The translations under genes were made by a program, and so were the position numbers. The notes under the pieces were generated by a model. It saw nothing but the letters and a program-made list of their open reading frames with translations. It ran no database searches and had not been told where the DNA came from. DNA of 64,000 nucleotides from Rosistilla ulvae. Its GTDB lineage: Bacteria; Planctomycetota; Planctomycetia; Pirellulales; Pirellulaceae. Of the stretch, positions 45,034-54,961 are shown in pieces (position 1 is the stretch's first letter; the number at the start of each line of letters is the position of its first letter). The stretch is taken from NCBI RefSeq assembly GCF_007741475.1, contig NZ_CP036261.1:3100001-3164000 (forward strand). Direction: 5' to 3'.

Positions 45034-45438
45034 CTATTGTGCGAACGGATTCGCTTGGATTCGCGGTGCGTGATTCCGCCGCGCCGAGTTAGCTGACGGA
45101 ACGGATCGGCCGATAAAGACATCTCCTGGGGTGAAGAAGACGTCGTGGACCTGCGACAGCGGAACACTAGGAACCTGTTGGATTGCCGCCGCAACGGCGC
45201 GGGGTGCGTCGGGGAGCGGATTCAGATCGGGATAGCCAGCCTGTAGTTCCGAGGGGGACTGGTGTTCGAAAGGTTCAACGTCGCGATCGGCTTTTAGAGA
45301 AACAGCCCGCGGCAGGCTGGCCGCTTCGACTGTGGAGAACTCCATGTCGGCGTTTTGATCCGTTGGCTGGCGCAGCATCAGCATCGCTACCGCAGATGAA
45401 AGGAGCAGGATCGCAAGAGGTGGTAATATGCGGATCAT
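45034..45438 (-). CDS. Small membrane-anchored hypothetical protein
   Basis: 134 residues with an N-terminal hydrophobic stretch (MIRILPPLAILLLSSAVAMLML) and a Pro/Ala/Ser-rich remainder without recognised domain (SLPRAVSLKADRD; VFFTPGDVFIGRS). No Cys for lipidation. The signal-anchor character supports a real gene; convergent to the dehydrogenase, only 17 bases apart. Confidence 0.6.
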   Translation of the reverse strand: MIRILPPLAILLLSSAVAMLMLRQPTDQNADMEFSTVEAASLPRAVSLKADRDVEPFEHQSPSELQAGYPDLNPLPDAPRAVAAAIQQVPSVPLSQVHDVFFTPGDVFIGRSVPSANSARRNHAPRIQANPFAQ

Positions 45439-45863
45439 ACGGGGCGTCGCGGGCTGGAAACGGGCTTGCGGCGGAAATACGAGACCGACAGGACCGGTGC
45501 CAGCGGGCTCGCAGATGCTCAGGTAAATGTCGTCTGCAATGGAAACCTTAGATCACCGCAGCGGGTTGTCCAATTTTTCCTGTCCGATCGACTTTGATCG
45601 CCAGATAGCCGCGAGCCAGCTGGGCTGAGAATTTCGGAAAGACCGGTTTTGATCGTTAGCGCGATCGACTTCTTGCCTCAACCCCGTGTAGATTCAAAAT
45701 TCGCGGATGCCCACACCCGTTGCGATAAGCTAAGGTCTTGTTATTGCGGATCGGTCGTCGAGGGAACGGGCAGCGGTCGATCGACGCTTCCCTGCGGTCG
45801 GATACAATCGATCGGGGCCTTCCGTTTTTCCGACTCATACGCGCCCCGGCGTGCTGGAATGCA
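45439..45863. other. No gene seen; divergent leader region
   Basis: 425 bases between the divergent 45438 and 45864 genes. The frame of the ABC ATPase is open from 45738 but the lead is Arg-rich and non-homologous. I see no repeat or clear promoter boxes. Confidence 0.4.
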
Positions 45864-46640
45864 ATGATCGAAGTCAGCGAGCTCACCAAGGCATACGACG
45901 ACCTGCAAAAGGGAAAGTTTATTGCTGTCGATTCGGTCTCGTTTTCGGTCGGCCCCGGTGAGATCTTCGGTCTGTTGGGGCCCAACGGTGCCGGCAAGAC
46001 AACCGTCCTGCGGATCCTGAGTACCGTTCTGCAAGCCACCTCCGGAATCGCTCGCGTCCAGGGTTATGACGTCTCGGCCGATCCAGCCGCTGTGCGTCGG
46101 CGGATCGGTTTTGTCAGCAACAATACAGCCGTCTACGACCGGATGACAGCGTGGGAGATGGTCGAATACTTCGGCCAATTGCACGGCATGCCGCGCGATG
46201 CGTTGGACGCTCGACTGGTGGAACTGTTCGCTCAACTGCGAATGGACGACTTTCGCCACGTCCCCGGAGCCAAGCTTTCGACGGGCATGAAGCAGAAGGT
46301 TTCGATCGCCCGGGCATTGGTTCACGACCCGCCGGTTTTGATCTTTGATGAAGCGACGCTGGGGCTGGACGTTCTGGTGGCACGTAATCTATTGCAGGTG
46401 ATCCGTTCACTGAAAGATGCCGGCAAGTGTCTGATCTTTTCGACGCACATCATGCGCGAGGTCGAACGGTTATGCGACCGGATCGCTGTGATGCATCGCG
46501 GCCGGATCCTCGATACCGGAACCTTGGCGGAACTTCGCGAGCGCCACAGCCAACACGATTTTGAAGAACTCTTCTTCGATCTGCTGAGCCAACACGAAGC
46601 GGAGCACGACGACCCCGAATACGATTTGAAAGCGACATAA
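45864..46640 (+). CDS. ABC exporter ATPase, NatA-like
   Basis: 258 residues from ATG 45864. Walker [10 protein letters not shown] at about 42-50, [19 protein letters not shown] signature (the NatA-type STGMKQK variant), Walker [12 protein letters not shown], and [20 protein letters not shown]-terminus [25 protein letters not shown] fits NatA. Ends two bases before the permease start at 46643. The NatAB type exports Na+ or other small cations or compounds. Confidence 0.92.
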   Translation: MIEVSELTKAYDDLQKGKFIAVDSVSFSVGPGEIFGLLGPNGAGKTTVLRILSTVLQATSGIARVQGYDVSADPAAVRRRIGFVSNNTAVYDRMTAWEMVEYFGQLHGMPRDALDARLVELFAQLRMDDFRHVPGAKLSTGMKQKVSIARALVHDPPVLIFDEATLGLDVLVARNLLQVIRSLKDAGKCLIFSTHIMREVERLCDRIAVMHRGRILDTGTLAELRERHSQHDFEELFFDLLSQHEAEHDDPEYDLKAT

Positions 46641-46642
46641 CG

Positions 46643-48943
46643 GTGCAGCAAGACTCGCAAACACCACGATTCTCCACCATCCGGCTGATCTATCTGCGCG
46701 AGATGCGAGATCAGCTGCGCGATCGCCGGACGATCTTCACCATCGCCATCCTGCCGATGCTGGTCTATCCCTTGGTCGGGATGTTGATGCTGCAGATGGC
46801 TCAGTTCACGCAGCAGCAACCGATTTCGATCTGCATCGTCGGCGAAGAGAACTTGCCCGGCGAACCGAGCCTTGTAATCGACGATGGCATCAATCCGGCG
46901 CTGCTGCAAAAACCGGAAACTGTTCGGATCGAATCGCGAACCCCAGTCGACGTCGCTCCCGCTCAGATCGATGAAACATGCCAGTCTTGGATTCGCGACG
47001 GCCTGTTCGATGCGGTCGTCTTGGTTCCCGCCGGCTTCGACAAGCATGCCAACTCAGCATCCGAGTCCACATCAAATGCGACGAATGATTCCGCATCAAA
47101 CAACGATGAATCCTCGGTTGCCGACGCCTCGGCCGACGACGATTCTGAAACCGTTCCGCAGATCGAACTGCTGTACAGCGTCGCTTCGGATCAATCGCGA
47201 GTCGCGGGCGATCGGATGCAGATGGTGTTGGATCGCTGGCGCAGCCTGTGGGTGAAAGAGCGATTGATCCGCGAGGGAATCGACGCCAGTGCGCTACGTC
47301 CCTTCGAGATCGAATCGCGCGACATCGCTCCGGAATCGACACGGCGAGCGGCCTTTTGGTCCAAACTGCTGCCGTTTGTGATGCTTGTCTGGGCGATGAC
47401 CGGCGCATTTTATCCGGCGATCGATTTGGTCGCCGGGGAAAAGGAACGGGGAACGTTGGAGACGCTGTTGTGCAGCCCAGCGCTGCGCGGCGAGATCGTG
47501 TGGGGCAAATTGGCCGCGGTCACGACGTTCAGCATTATGACGTCGCTGTTGAATGTGGTCAGCATGCAACTGACAGCGACTTTCGCCTTTCATCAACTGG
47601 GACTCTCTCAAGGGAATGCCGCGATGGGATCGCCGCCGATCGGCGCGATGCTGTGGCTGCTGCTAGCACTCTTCCCACTGTCGGCCCTCTTCAGTTCGCT
47701 CGCCCTCGCTGTCGCCGCGATGGCCCGCAGCAGCAAAGAGGGACAATATTATCTGATGCCGCTGATGATGGTCACGCTGCCGTTGGTCTTGGTGCCGCTG
47801 TTGCCCGGGACGACGCTCAGCCTCGGAACCAGCTTGATCCCCGTGACCGGGATGTTCCTGTTGGTGCGTGCCTTGGTCGAAGGGCAATACAGCGAAGCCT
47901 TGCTTCATCTGCCGGTCGTGGCGTTGGTCACCTTTGGTTGCTTGTCGTTGGCCGTCCGTTGGGCGCAGCGACAATTCGAAAACGAAGACGTCCTGTTCCG
48001 CGATGGCGAACAATGGGACTTGGGAATGTGGATGCGGCATCTGTGGCGCGATCGCCAACCTGTCGCAAGCGTTGGCCAAGCCTTGATGTGCGGTGTGATC
48101 GTCTTGATGGGACTATTTTTCGGCCGGCTGATGGCTTCTCAGCCGCACAGTTGGAACGATCTCGCGATCGCTATCCTGCTGCCGCAGATCGGTATGATTC
48201 TGGCTCCTGCCCTACTGATGTCGATCGTGTTGACGACCAGCATCCGGACCAGCCTGCGGATCCGATTTCCACAGCGCGGCGCGATGGCGGCGGCATTACT
48301 GCTGGGCTTCACGCTACATCCAACCTACAGCCAATTAGGCTACTGGATCGGCGAGATTTATCCGATGTCCGACGCCGCCAAAGAGGCGCTCATGCCGATC
48401 ATGGAAATGTTAAACGCGCAACCGCTGTGGGCGGTGATCTTCATGATGGCGTTTGTTCCCGCGATTTGCGAAGAGTTCACGTTCCGCGGTTTTATCTTCG
48501 GCGGACTCGCTCGAGATCGTGGCGGCTTGCGAGCGATCCTGGTGACCGCACTGATGTTTGGATTCTCCCACGCGATCTTCCAACAAAGCCTAGCCGCGAC
48601 CGTGATGGGATGCGTGCTGGGGTGGATCGCACTGCGAACCGGCAGCGTTTTGCCAGGGATCGTGCTGCACGTCACCAATAACGCGCTGTCGTTGTCGGTT
48701 GCCAGAACCAGCGAACATCCCGAGCTGTTCGATTCGTGGCTCGGATTTTTCTTGCGTCAGAGTGCCGATGGGACTCCATCGTACCAACCGATCTGGATCG
48801 TGATCTCGGCCAGTCTCGCCGTCGCCTGTTTGATCTACTACTCGCTGTTCAACGACCAGCACGCCGACGATGAAGAGATCCAAAAGAGCGAACGGGAATG
48901 GATCAAGTCGCAAGAACTGCAGGCGTCGCAAACCGCGAGCTAA
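46643..48943 (+). CDS. NatB-type ABC permease fused to CPBP intramembrane protease
   Basis: 766 residues from GTG 46643. N-terminal half is an ABC-2 permease: TM1 near 32-52, a long extracytoplasmic loop with a Ser/Asn/Asp-rich low-complexity stretch (~135-170), then six helices with the NatB motif AGEKERGTLETLLCSPALRGEIVWGKL. From about 480 to 730 a CPBP/Abi domain follows, with EEFTFRGFIFGGL, FGFSHAIFQQS and HVTNNALSLS, i.e. the glutamate-glutamate/His/His set for a glutamic intramembrane protease. ABC permease-CPBP fusions recur in planctomycetes. The C-terminal end is charged and cytoplasmic. Confidence 0.9.
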   Translation: MQQDSQTPRFSTIRLIYLREMRDQLRDRRTIFTIAILPMLVYPLVGMLMLQMAQFTQQQPISICIVGEENLPGEPSLVIDDGINPALLQKPETVRIESRTPVDVAPAQIDETCQSWIRDGLFDAVVLVPAGFDKHANSASESTSNATNDSASNNDESSVADASADDDSETVPQIELLYSVASDQSRVAGDRMQMVLDRWRSLWVKERLIREGIDASALRPFEIESRDIAPESTRRAAFWSKLLPFVMLVWAMTGAFYPAIDLVAGEKERGTLETLLCSPALRGEIVWGKLAAVTTFSIMTSLLNVVSMQLTATFAFHQLGLSQGNAAMGSPPIGAMLWLLLALFPLSALFSSLALAVAAMARSSKEGQYYLMPLMMVTLPLVLVPLLPGTTLSLGTSLIPVTGMFLLVRALVEGQYSEALLHLPVVALVTFGCLSLAVRWAQRQFENEDVLFRDGEQWDLGMWMRHLWRDRQPVASVGQALMCGVIVLMGLFFGRLMASQPHSWNDLAIAILLPQIGMILAPALLMSIVLTTSIRTSLRIRFPQRGAMAAALLLGFTLHPTYSQLGYWIGEIYPMSDAAKEALMPIMEMLNAQPLWAVIFMMAFVPAICEEFTFRGFIFGGLARDRGGLRAILVTALMFGFSHAIFQQSLAATVMGCVLGWIALRTGSVLPGIVLHVTNNALSLSVARTSEHPELFDSWLGFFLRQSADGTPSYQPIWIVISASLAVACLIYYSLFNDQHADDEEIQKSEREWIKSQELQASQTAS

Positions 48944-49069
48944 GCGATCGCCCGAACGAGAGTTTCAGCCGTTCGGTTTCAACGCATCGAGCGATTCAAC
49001 GCTGCACCGACCGCGGCGACGTCCCGCCGCGGTTGAAAGAGCTGGCCAGGCAAAATCGCTGGAGCTGGA

Positions 49070-50485
49070 TTATTCGTAATCCCACTTCATGATCCACGGG
49101 TCGCCCGTCTTCTGTTGGAACTGCTTCAGTTCCGCTTGCATCTGTGCCAACCGATCTGCGTATTTCGGATCGTCGGCCAAGTTGGTCGTCTCATGCGGAT
49201 CGGCCTTCAAGTCGAACAGTTCAAACTCGGGACGTTGGATATAACGCCCGACGGTTCGCTTTCCGTACATCGCCTGCATTCCTTGTTCGTATTGCGCCTG
49301 CCAAGTCGGTGCGGCCCACAGGTCCGAAGCAAACGGATAGGGGAGTGGATGGGCGATGTTCCAGATCAGCTTGTATTGCCGTTGGCGAACGGTTCGCATC
49401 GGATAATACATCTGGATCTCGTGGAACGTGTGCGATCCATAGACGACGTCCCAACCGGATGGATCCTGTTCGCCAAGGATCGGCAGGAAGCTGCGGCCAT
49501 GGAATTCCTTCTTCGGAGCTTTGACGCCCGCCATGTCGAGGATCGTTGGCGTCATATCGACCAGACTGACCATCGCCGGATTGACGGTCCCACGCTCGGG
49601 CATCCGCGGATCGCGGACCAGCATCGGGATCGAAAGCCCCGGTTCATATTGAGTCGTCTTGCCACCGGGAAACGCGATCCCATGATCGCTGGTGAAGATC
49701 ACGATCGTGTTGTCCCAGGCGCCAGCTTGCTTTAAGACTTCGGCCAACCGGCCCACGCCTTGATCGATCCGGGAGACGCTCTGGTAGTACTGGGCCAGTT
49801 CGGCGCGACAGACCGGAGTGTCGGGCAAGTAGGATGGCACGATCACATCGTCGGGAGAATACAACACTTCGTCGACGCCGGCATAACCTTCGGGCTTGTT
49901 TCCGAAGGCGTTGGGAGTCAGCGGCAGATCGGGGCGCGAACCGCCGCGATGGGGATCGGAGGTGCAAAAGTAGAGGAAGAACGGCTTATCGTCCTGCTTC
50001 ACAAACGACTGCACCCGGTCGGCCATCTGGACCGCATTGCGGCTGTTTCCCGTCAACACTTCGTCGAAGTGATAGACCGATTCGGGAGCGACATGGTATT
50101 TGCCGATCCGCCCCGTTCGATAGCCGGCAGCGTTCAAGCGGACCGGCAGACTTTTCGTCTTCGCAAACGAGGTGAAGTGATGGTAGGCGTGTTCGTGACC
50201 GTAGTGTCCGTTCTTGTGGTTGTGAAGGCCGGTCAAGATCACCGAACGCGACGCGCTGCAACTGGCGGTGGTGCAAAAGGCGTTGGTGAAACGGACGCCA
50301 TCGCTAGCCAAGGCATCGAGGTTCGGTGTTTTGATCGCGTCGTTGCCGTAACACCCCATGTCGGGGCTGAGGTCGTCGGTCACAAACAGAATGATGTTCG
50401 GACGTGATTCCGCGGCATTGGTGGCCGCGGAGAAACAAGCGACCGCCGCGAGTGCGAGCAGAAAAATTCCAGTGCGATGCTTCAT
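49070..50485 (-). CDS. Secreted sulfatase, N-sulfoglucosamine sulfohydrolase-like
   Basis: 471 residues with signal peptide (MKHRTGIFLLALAAVACFSAATNA). NIILFVTDDLSPDMGCYGN gives the calcium-binding Asp pair (37-38). The formylglycine site is CSASRSVILTG (C76-R80), with Ala instead of the usual Pro; Cys is the residue converted. GRIGKYHV, TSDPHRGG and FTSDHGIAFPGGKTTQYEPG supply the remaining active-site His, Asp and Lys. Length and sequence type fit heparan N-sulfatase-like enzymes (family S1). Planctomycetes use many such enzymes on marine sulfated polysaccharides. No maturase is next to it. Confidence 0.9.
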   Translation of the reverse strand: MKHRTGIFLLALAAVACFSAATNAAESRPNIILFVTDDLSPDMGCYGNDAIKTPNLDALASDGVRFTNAFCTTASCSASRSVILTGLHNHKNGHYGHEHAYHHFTSFAKTKSLPVRLNAAGYRTGRIGKYHVAPESVYHFDEVLTGNSRNAVQMADRVQSFVKQDDKPFFLYFCTSDPHRGGSRPDLPLTPNAFGNKPEGYAGVDEVLYSPDDVIVPSYLPDTPVCRAELAQYYQSVSRIDQGVGRLAEVLKQAGAWDNTIVIFTSDHGIAFPGGKTTQYEPGLSIPMLVRDPRMPERGTVNPAMVSLVDMTPTILDMAGVKAPKKEFHGRSFLPILGEQDPSGWDVVYGSHTFHEIQMYYPMRTVRQRQYKLIWNIAHPLPYPFASDLWAAPTWQAQYEQGMQAMYGKRTVGRYIQRPEFELFDLKADPHETTNLADDPKYADRLAQMQAELKQFQQKTGDPWIMKWDYE

Positions 50486-50736
50486 GATGAACTCTTGTTG
50501 GGGAAACGGAGTGGGGTTCGTAAGCAGGTCTGCAAACTGAATTATTGTAATTCAAATCCGAGGGGGGACGCGACTGCCGCGTTTCAATCAACCCGATCCC
50601 ACGTTCCGCTCGACAGAATCGCCGCGTGTCGTGAAAGGAGGAACTTTAACGCAGAGCCGCAGAGAGGAGAGTTCTTAAAGAAGCGGACAGATCGCGGGTT
50701 GCCATGGCAGCGCGAGTGAAGCAAGCGCCCGAGCGT

Positions 50737-52590
50737 TTACTTTTGTGTCAGCGAATCGACGGGCGAAAAGTTTTCCGACGGATGCCGAAGCTGTTCAACC
50801 GAGAGCCCCAGCAAGCGCATGCTCGGTTCATCGCTGGGGTCGTTCCGCAAGACTTGACCAAGCTTTTGGATCGCGTCGGCGAAACGCATCGCTTGGTAAT
50901 CATCGAGCGCCGCTTCGTAGAGCGATCGCAGTCGCTGCCAATTGTCCGACGATTCGGTGACCAATTGGTGAACGATGATATCTTCGGGAATTCCCACGAC
51001 CGAGATCGTGGCCAGGTTACGGGTGTGGAAGTTGTCGCCGGTTTGTCCGGCGGTGTTCGAAGAAACCAGGCAATCGACGCCAAATTGCTTGGTCGCGCTT
51101 TGCAAACGGCTGGCAACATTGACGACGTTGCCAAACACACCGTATTGGAATTTGATCCGCGACCCGGTATTCCCCACCGCCGCCGTTCCTGAATTGACTC
51201 CGATCCCAATCCGTATCGGCTCGCAGACCTTGTCTTTCCAGCGGTCGCGAATTTCTTCGATCCCGGCGAACATCGACACGGCGGTCGAGAGGCTGCGAAA
51301 GGCGTGATCGGGTTGCGAATCGGGAGCGCCCCACATCGCGATCAATTCGTCGCCGATGTAATTGATCAACACGCCGTCGGTCCGTTCGACACATTCGCTG
51401 AGGACGGTGAAGACATCCTGCATGAAGGAGACGGTCCCGGTTGGCCCCAGCGACTTGGAGATCGAACTAAATTTGCGGACATCGCAAAACATCACACTGA
51501 CATCGGTCTCCTTGGCGTCCAGCAGCGATTCATTGTCGACGATATATTTGGCGACACGATCGGAGAAATAGACCTGCATCGACGACCGCTGTCGTTCTTC
51601 GCTTTGCCGAGCCATCCCCGCGGCGACCGCTCCGGCGAGGATCTCGACCAATTTGGCTTCGATGTCCGAAAACGGACGCATCGAAAGATCGGTCCATCGG
51701 TCGCCGTAAAGGACGCCAACGACGCGGCGGTCTTTGTCCAAGATCGGCGCGGCGACCGCTTGCGATAGATTCGCCAACGATGCCCCTTCGAGTGCGCCGG
51801 GACTGGCGGTATCAAAGATCTGCGTCAGGCCGCGTTTGCGGACCCGGTTGATCATCGTGTCGCTGACCTCCGGAGCCGATTGCCGCAATCGGCTCATCGC
51901 TTCCCCGGAAGTCGAATCCTCAAAGACCTCGGCGCGGTCGTCGAATTCGCCGCCGTGGAACAGCCGCACGATGCAGCGGTTCAGTTTCGCGATCCTGACC
52001 GCAGCAAAGGCCGCAGCTCGAAAAAACGAATCGGTCGTGACGCTTTCGCGAATCACCGGCAGCACTTGTTGCAACAGGTGCACGATCTCCTGGCCCTGTC
52101 CCGGTCCCTGCCCCAAATCGGGAGCGTGAGTCGCCAGATCGTCGCCGATCTGCATCGAGATCGTCATCGGGTCGAGTGGTTGGCTGTTGAGCGTGCGATA
52201 CAGTTGCGAGGAATCGGAGGTCGGCTGGCTGTTGGAAATCCGCAACGTCGTCCGCTCGCGAATCATCAGTTCGACCGAACCGACAAAACGTCGCGATCCA
52301 TTGCACGAAATCGGTCCGCCCAAGGTGGGGACCAGTTCGCACTGGGGATGCTGGTTGCGGACCACGATCCCCCCCTCGTCATCGTCGTCGACGCTGAAAA
52401 AATAGCGTGGTACGTCGCGGTTGATCGCTGCGGCGACGATTAAACGATGGCCGCGCGGGTTTTGTTCGAACGGACCGCTCGCCGGTTCGCTGCAGGATGG
52501 ATCTTGACGTCCCACATGCACCGGCGTTGCGATGGTCCAGACATCGCTGGTCCCGTCGGCGCGAAACAACTCAAATTTCAACGACATCAT
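50737..52590 (-). CDS. Class III adenylate cyclase with FHA-like and GAF domains
   Basis: 617 residues; start at one of two adjacent ATGs (52590/52587, MMSLKFELFR). Residues 1-120 look like an FHA-type domain (VHVGRQDPSCSEP; VELMIRERTTLRI). A GAF domain spans ~165-345 (VLPVIRESVTTDSFFRAAAFAAVRI; VAAPILDKDRRVVGVLYGDR). The class III cyclase domain is at ~375-550: VSVMFCDVRKFSSISK (first metal Asp), NYIGDELIAMWGAP (second metal Asp), GIGVNSGTAAVGNTG, and FGNVVNVASRLQ (transition-state Asn/Arg). A TPR-like helical end follows. No membrane helix; a soluble sensor cyclase. Confidence 0.88.
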   Translation of the reverse strand: MMSLKFELFRADGTSDVWTIATPVHVGRQDPSCSEPASGPFEQNPRGHRLIVAAAINRDVPRYFFSVDDDDEGGIVVRNQHPQCELVPTLGGPISCNGSRRFVGSVELMIRERTTLRISNSQPTSDSSQLYRTLNSQPLDPMTISMQIGDDLATHAPDLGQGPGQGQEIVHLLQQVLPVIRESVTTDSFFRAAAFAAVRIAKLNRCIVRLFHGGEFDDRAEVFEDSTSGEAMSRLRQSAPEVSDTMINRVRKRGLTQIFDTASPGALEGASLANLSQAVAAPILDKDRRVVGVLYGDRWTDLSMRPFSDIEAKLVEILAGAVAAGMARQSEERQRSSMQVYFSDRVAKYIVDNESLLDAKETDVSVMFCDVRKFSSISKSLGPTGTVSFMQDVFTVLSECVERTDGVLINYIGDELIAMWGAPDSQPDHAFRSLSTAVSMFAGIEEIRDRWKDKVCEPIRIGIGVNSGTAAVGNTGSRIKFQYGVFGNVVNVASRLQSATKQFGVDCLVSSNTAGQTGDNFHTRNLATISVVGIPEDIIVHQLVTESSDNWQRLRSLYEAALDDYQAMRFADAIQKLGQVLRNDPSDEPSMRLLGLSVEQLRHPSENFSPVDSLTQK

Positions 52591-52835
52591 CGGTGAACCT
52601 AATGTTCGAAAACCATTCCTGTACAGAACCGAAAGTATCCTCGACCTGTACGCGAAAGTAAACCTTGCCACCCCCGGAACGATCCGTTACCTACCGCCGC
52701 GGCTCCACTTTCGCTATACATTTATTGCCCCGCAGGAACCCTCTCTGAGAACCTGCGATGCCGCGGGAGGTGAGAAATCCGACGAGGGATGCCCCACAGA
52801 AAACCGCTAAACCATCCAAGTTTGCAGGAGAATCG

Positions 52836-53849
52836 ATGAAAGTTCGGGTCGGGATTATCGGCGCCACTGGCTACACCGCTTACGAAGCGATCCGGTTGCT
52901 GTTGCGGCATCCGCATGTCGAGATCACCGCCGTGACGAGCCGCCAGGACGAGGGGCTGCCGATCGCGTCGGTGCATCCGCAATTGACCAGTCGCTTGGAT
53001 TTGAAGCTGTCGGTGTTCGATGTCGATCAATTTGCCAAGCAGTGCGACGTAGCGTTTTGTTGTCTGCCGCATGGTGCGTCGGCCGAAACTGTCAAACTGT
53101 TGCGCGACGCAGACTGCACGGTAATCGATTTTAGCGCCGATTTTCGGTTGAGCTGCGTTGCCGAGTACGAGAACTGGTACGGCGTCAAACATCCATGGCC
53201 CGAACAGATTGGCCGCGTCGCGTATGGCCTGCCCGAACTGTTTGCCGATCAAATCCGCGACGCCGATCTGATCGCCAATCCGGGCTGTTATCCGACCTCA
53301 GCGATCATGCCGTTGGCCCCGTTGATCAAAGCTGGTGCGATCCAGACCAGCGATATTATCGTCGATTCGAAAAGTGGAGTCAGCGGTGCGGGGCGGACGC
53401 CGAAATTGGGAACGCTGTATTGCGAGACCAATGAATCGATTGCACCCTACGCGATCGGTTCGCATCGACATCAGCCCGAGATGGATGACATCATCGATCG
53501 ATTCAGCGGTTCGCGAACGAACGTGTTGTTCACGCCTCACCTGACGCCGATGGATCGCGGCATCCTGTCGACGATCTACGTCCGCCCACAAGAGGCCGAC
53601 GCCGATCGCGTTCGAGAAATTTGGCAGGCGATGTATGGCGATTCGCCGTTCGTGCGGATCGTCGATCATATCCCCAGCACCAAACATGTCTCGGGAACTA
53701 ATTTTGTCGACCTCACCGTGCGGCCGGCCGGCGACCGATTGGTGCTGGTCGCGGCGATCGACAATCTGATCAAAGGTGCTTCGGGAGCTGCGGTGCAGAA
53801 TCTGAATTGTATCTACGGTTGGGACCAAACCCTTGGCCTGATGAACTGA
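52836..53849 (+). CDS. argC: N-acetyl-gamma-glutamyl-phosphate reductase
   Basis: 337 residues from ATG 52836 with GCAGGAG upstream. NADP loop GIIGATGYTAYEAIRLL at 7-23, catalytic ANPGCYPTSA with Cys151, and HRHQPEMDD with the active-site His; ends GWDQTLGLMN. Catalyses the third step of arginine synthesis. Usual family length (~340). Other arg genes are not next to it; the downstream CPBP gene starts nine bases after its stop, so the two are co-transcribed. Confidence 0.96.
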   Translation: MKVRVGIIGATGYTAYEAIRLLLRHPHVEITAVTSRQDEGLPIASVHPQLTSRLDLKLSVFDVDQFAKQCDVAFCCLPHGASAETVKLLRDADCTVIDFSADFRLSCVAEYENWYGVKHPWPEQIGRVAYGLPELFADQIRDADLIANPGCYPTSAIMPLAPLIKAGAIQTSDIIVDSKSGVSGAGRTPKLGTLYCETNESIAPYAIGSHRHQPEMDDIIDRFSGSRTNVLFTPHLTPMDRGILSTIYVRPQEADADRVREIWQAMYGDSPFVRIVDHIPSTKHVSGTNFVDLTVRPAGDRLVLVAAIDNLIKGASGAAVQNLNCIYGWDQTLGLMN

Positions 53850-53857
53850 AAGAAGCG

Positions 53858-54808
53858 ATGAACGATCCCCACCACGCATTCGAATCGGTGCCGCAAGAAT
53901 CCACGCAAGCGCCGATCGTTGCGGAGATCGTTCCGCCCCCGGCCGACGCGGGCCCGCTGCGGATCTGGCCCGTCTGGATGATGGTGGTCGTGGTGATCGC
54001 GTTCAGTTTGCAGGTCAATTTGGTCAGTGTCGTGTTGGCCCAATTGGCCGTCTTCGGCAGCGTCCGTGCTCCCGACGACGCGATGATCCTGCAGTTGATG
54101 GAATCGCGGATCGGGTTCTGCCTGATGTTGATTCCTTCGCAATTGGCGATTTTGATTCCGCCCTTGGTCGCCGCGTTTGCTTCCCCAACGCCGTGGAAAC
54201 AGCGGCTGGGATTGGTCCGCGGTCATTGGCCGTTGTGGGCCTGGATCGCTGGCGGGGTGGCGACGCCATTGATCGGTCTGGTCACGACGCTGGTCCTGTC
54301 GCCGTTTATCGAATCGAGCGAGCATCTGAACCAGATGACCGATGTGTTTCGGGCTCAAGCTAACGGTGGTTTCTTATTCGCTACCTTGTTGATGGTCGGC
54401 GGGCTGCCAGCGATCTGTGAAGAAGTGATGTTCCGCGGCTACATTCAAACTCGTCTGGCCCAGCGGTTGCCGGCCGTCGCGGCGGTGATGATCGCGTCGG
54501 TCCTGTTTGCCGTCTTCCATTTCGACCCGGTCCATGTCCTGGCGGTGCTGCCGATCGGTCTGTGGTTGGGATATCTGCGGAATGCCAGTGGTTCGATCTT
54601 CCCGGCGATGCTGGCCCATGCAATCAACAATACTCTGTCGGTGATCAGCGTGATGCCCGAACAGACCGATGCTTTCGACGCACCTAGCGCCCTGCTGTCG
54701 GCCGGGCTTCTGGGACTGGGACTCCCCTGCTTACTGCTTGCTGTCGTCGCTGGCATTTTCTATGCGGCCCCAAAAGCTGTCGCTGCGGACGAAACGGCTC
54801 AATGCTAG
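53858..54808 (+). CDS. CPBP-family intramembrane glutamic protease
   Basis: 316 residues from ATG 53858. Eight or so hydrophobic helices. Catalytic motifs of the CPBP/Abi family: EEVMFRGYIQTRL (EExxxR), FAVFHFDPVHV (FxxxH) and HAINNT (HxxxN). N-terminal ~45 residues are polar and Pro-rich. Relatives include Rce1-like prenyl-protein proteases and bacteriocin-immunity proteins. Second CPBP domain in the window besides 46643. Function in this organism unknown; co-transcribed with argC. Confidence 0.9.
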   Translation: MNDPHHAFESVPQESTQAPIVAEIVPPPADAGPLRIWPVWMMVVVVIAFSLQVNLVSVVLAQLAVFGSVRAPDDAMILQLMESRIGFCLMLIPSQLAILIPPLVAAFASPTPWKQRLGLVRGHWPLWAWIAGGVATPLIGLVTTLVLSPFIESSEHLNQMTDVFRAQANGGFLFATLLMVGGLPAICEEVMFRGYIQTRLAQRLPAVAAVMIASVLFAVFHFDPVHVLAVLPIGLWLGYLRNASGSIFPAMLAHAINNTLSVISVMPEQTDAFDAPSALLSAGLLGLGLPCLLLAVVAGIFYAAPKAVAADETAQC

Positions 54809-54961
54809 CGAGCTCTGCGATGCCTTGGTTTGCTGGATGTTCCGGTTGTTGCGGATCGGAGTGACGAACCCCACAAACGGCCTGTGGTTTGATGGTTTAA
54901 GAGGAGTGGTGTTGTCGATTCAAGAGCGTGTTCCGATGTCTCAAAATCGACAGGATTTGAA

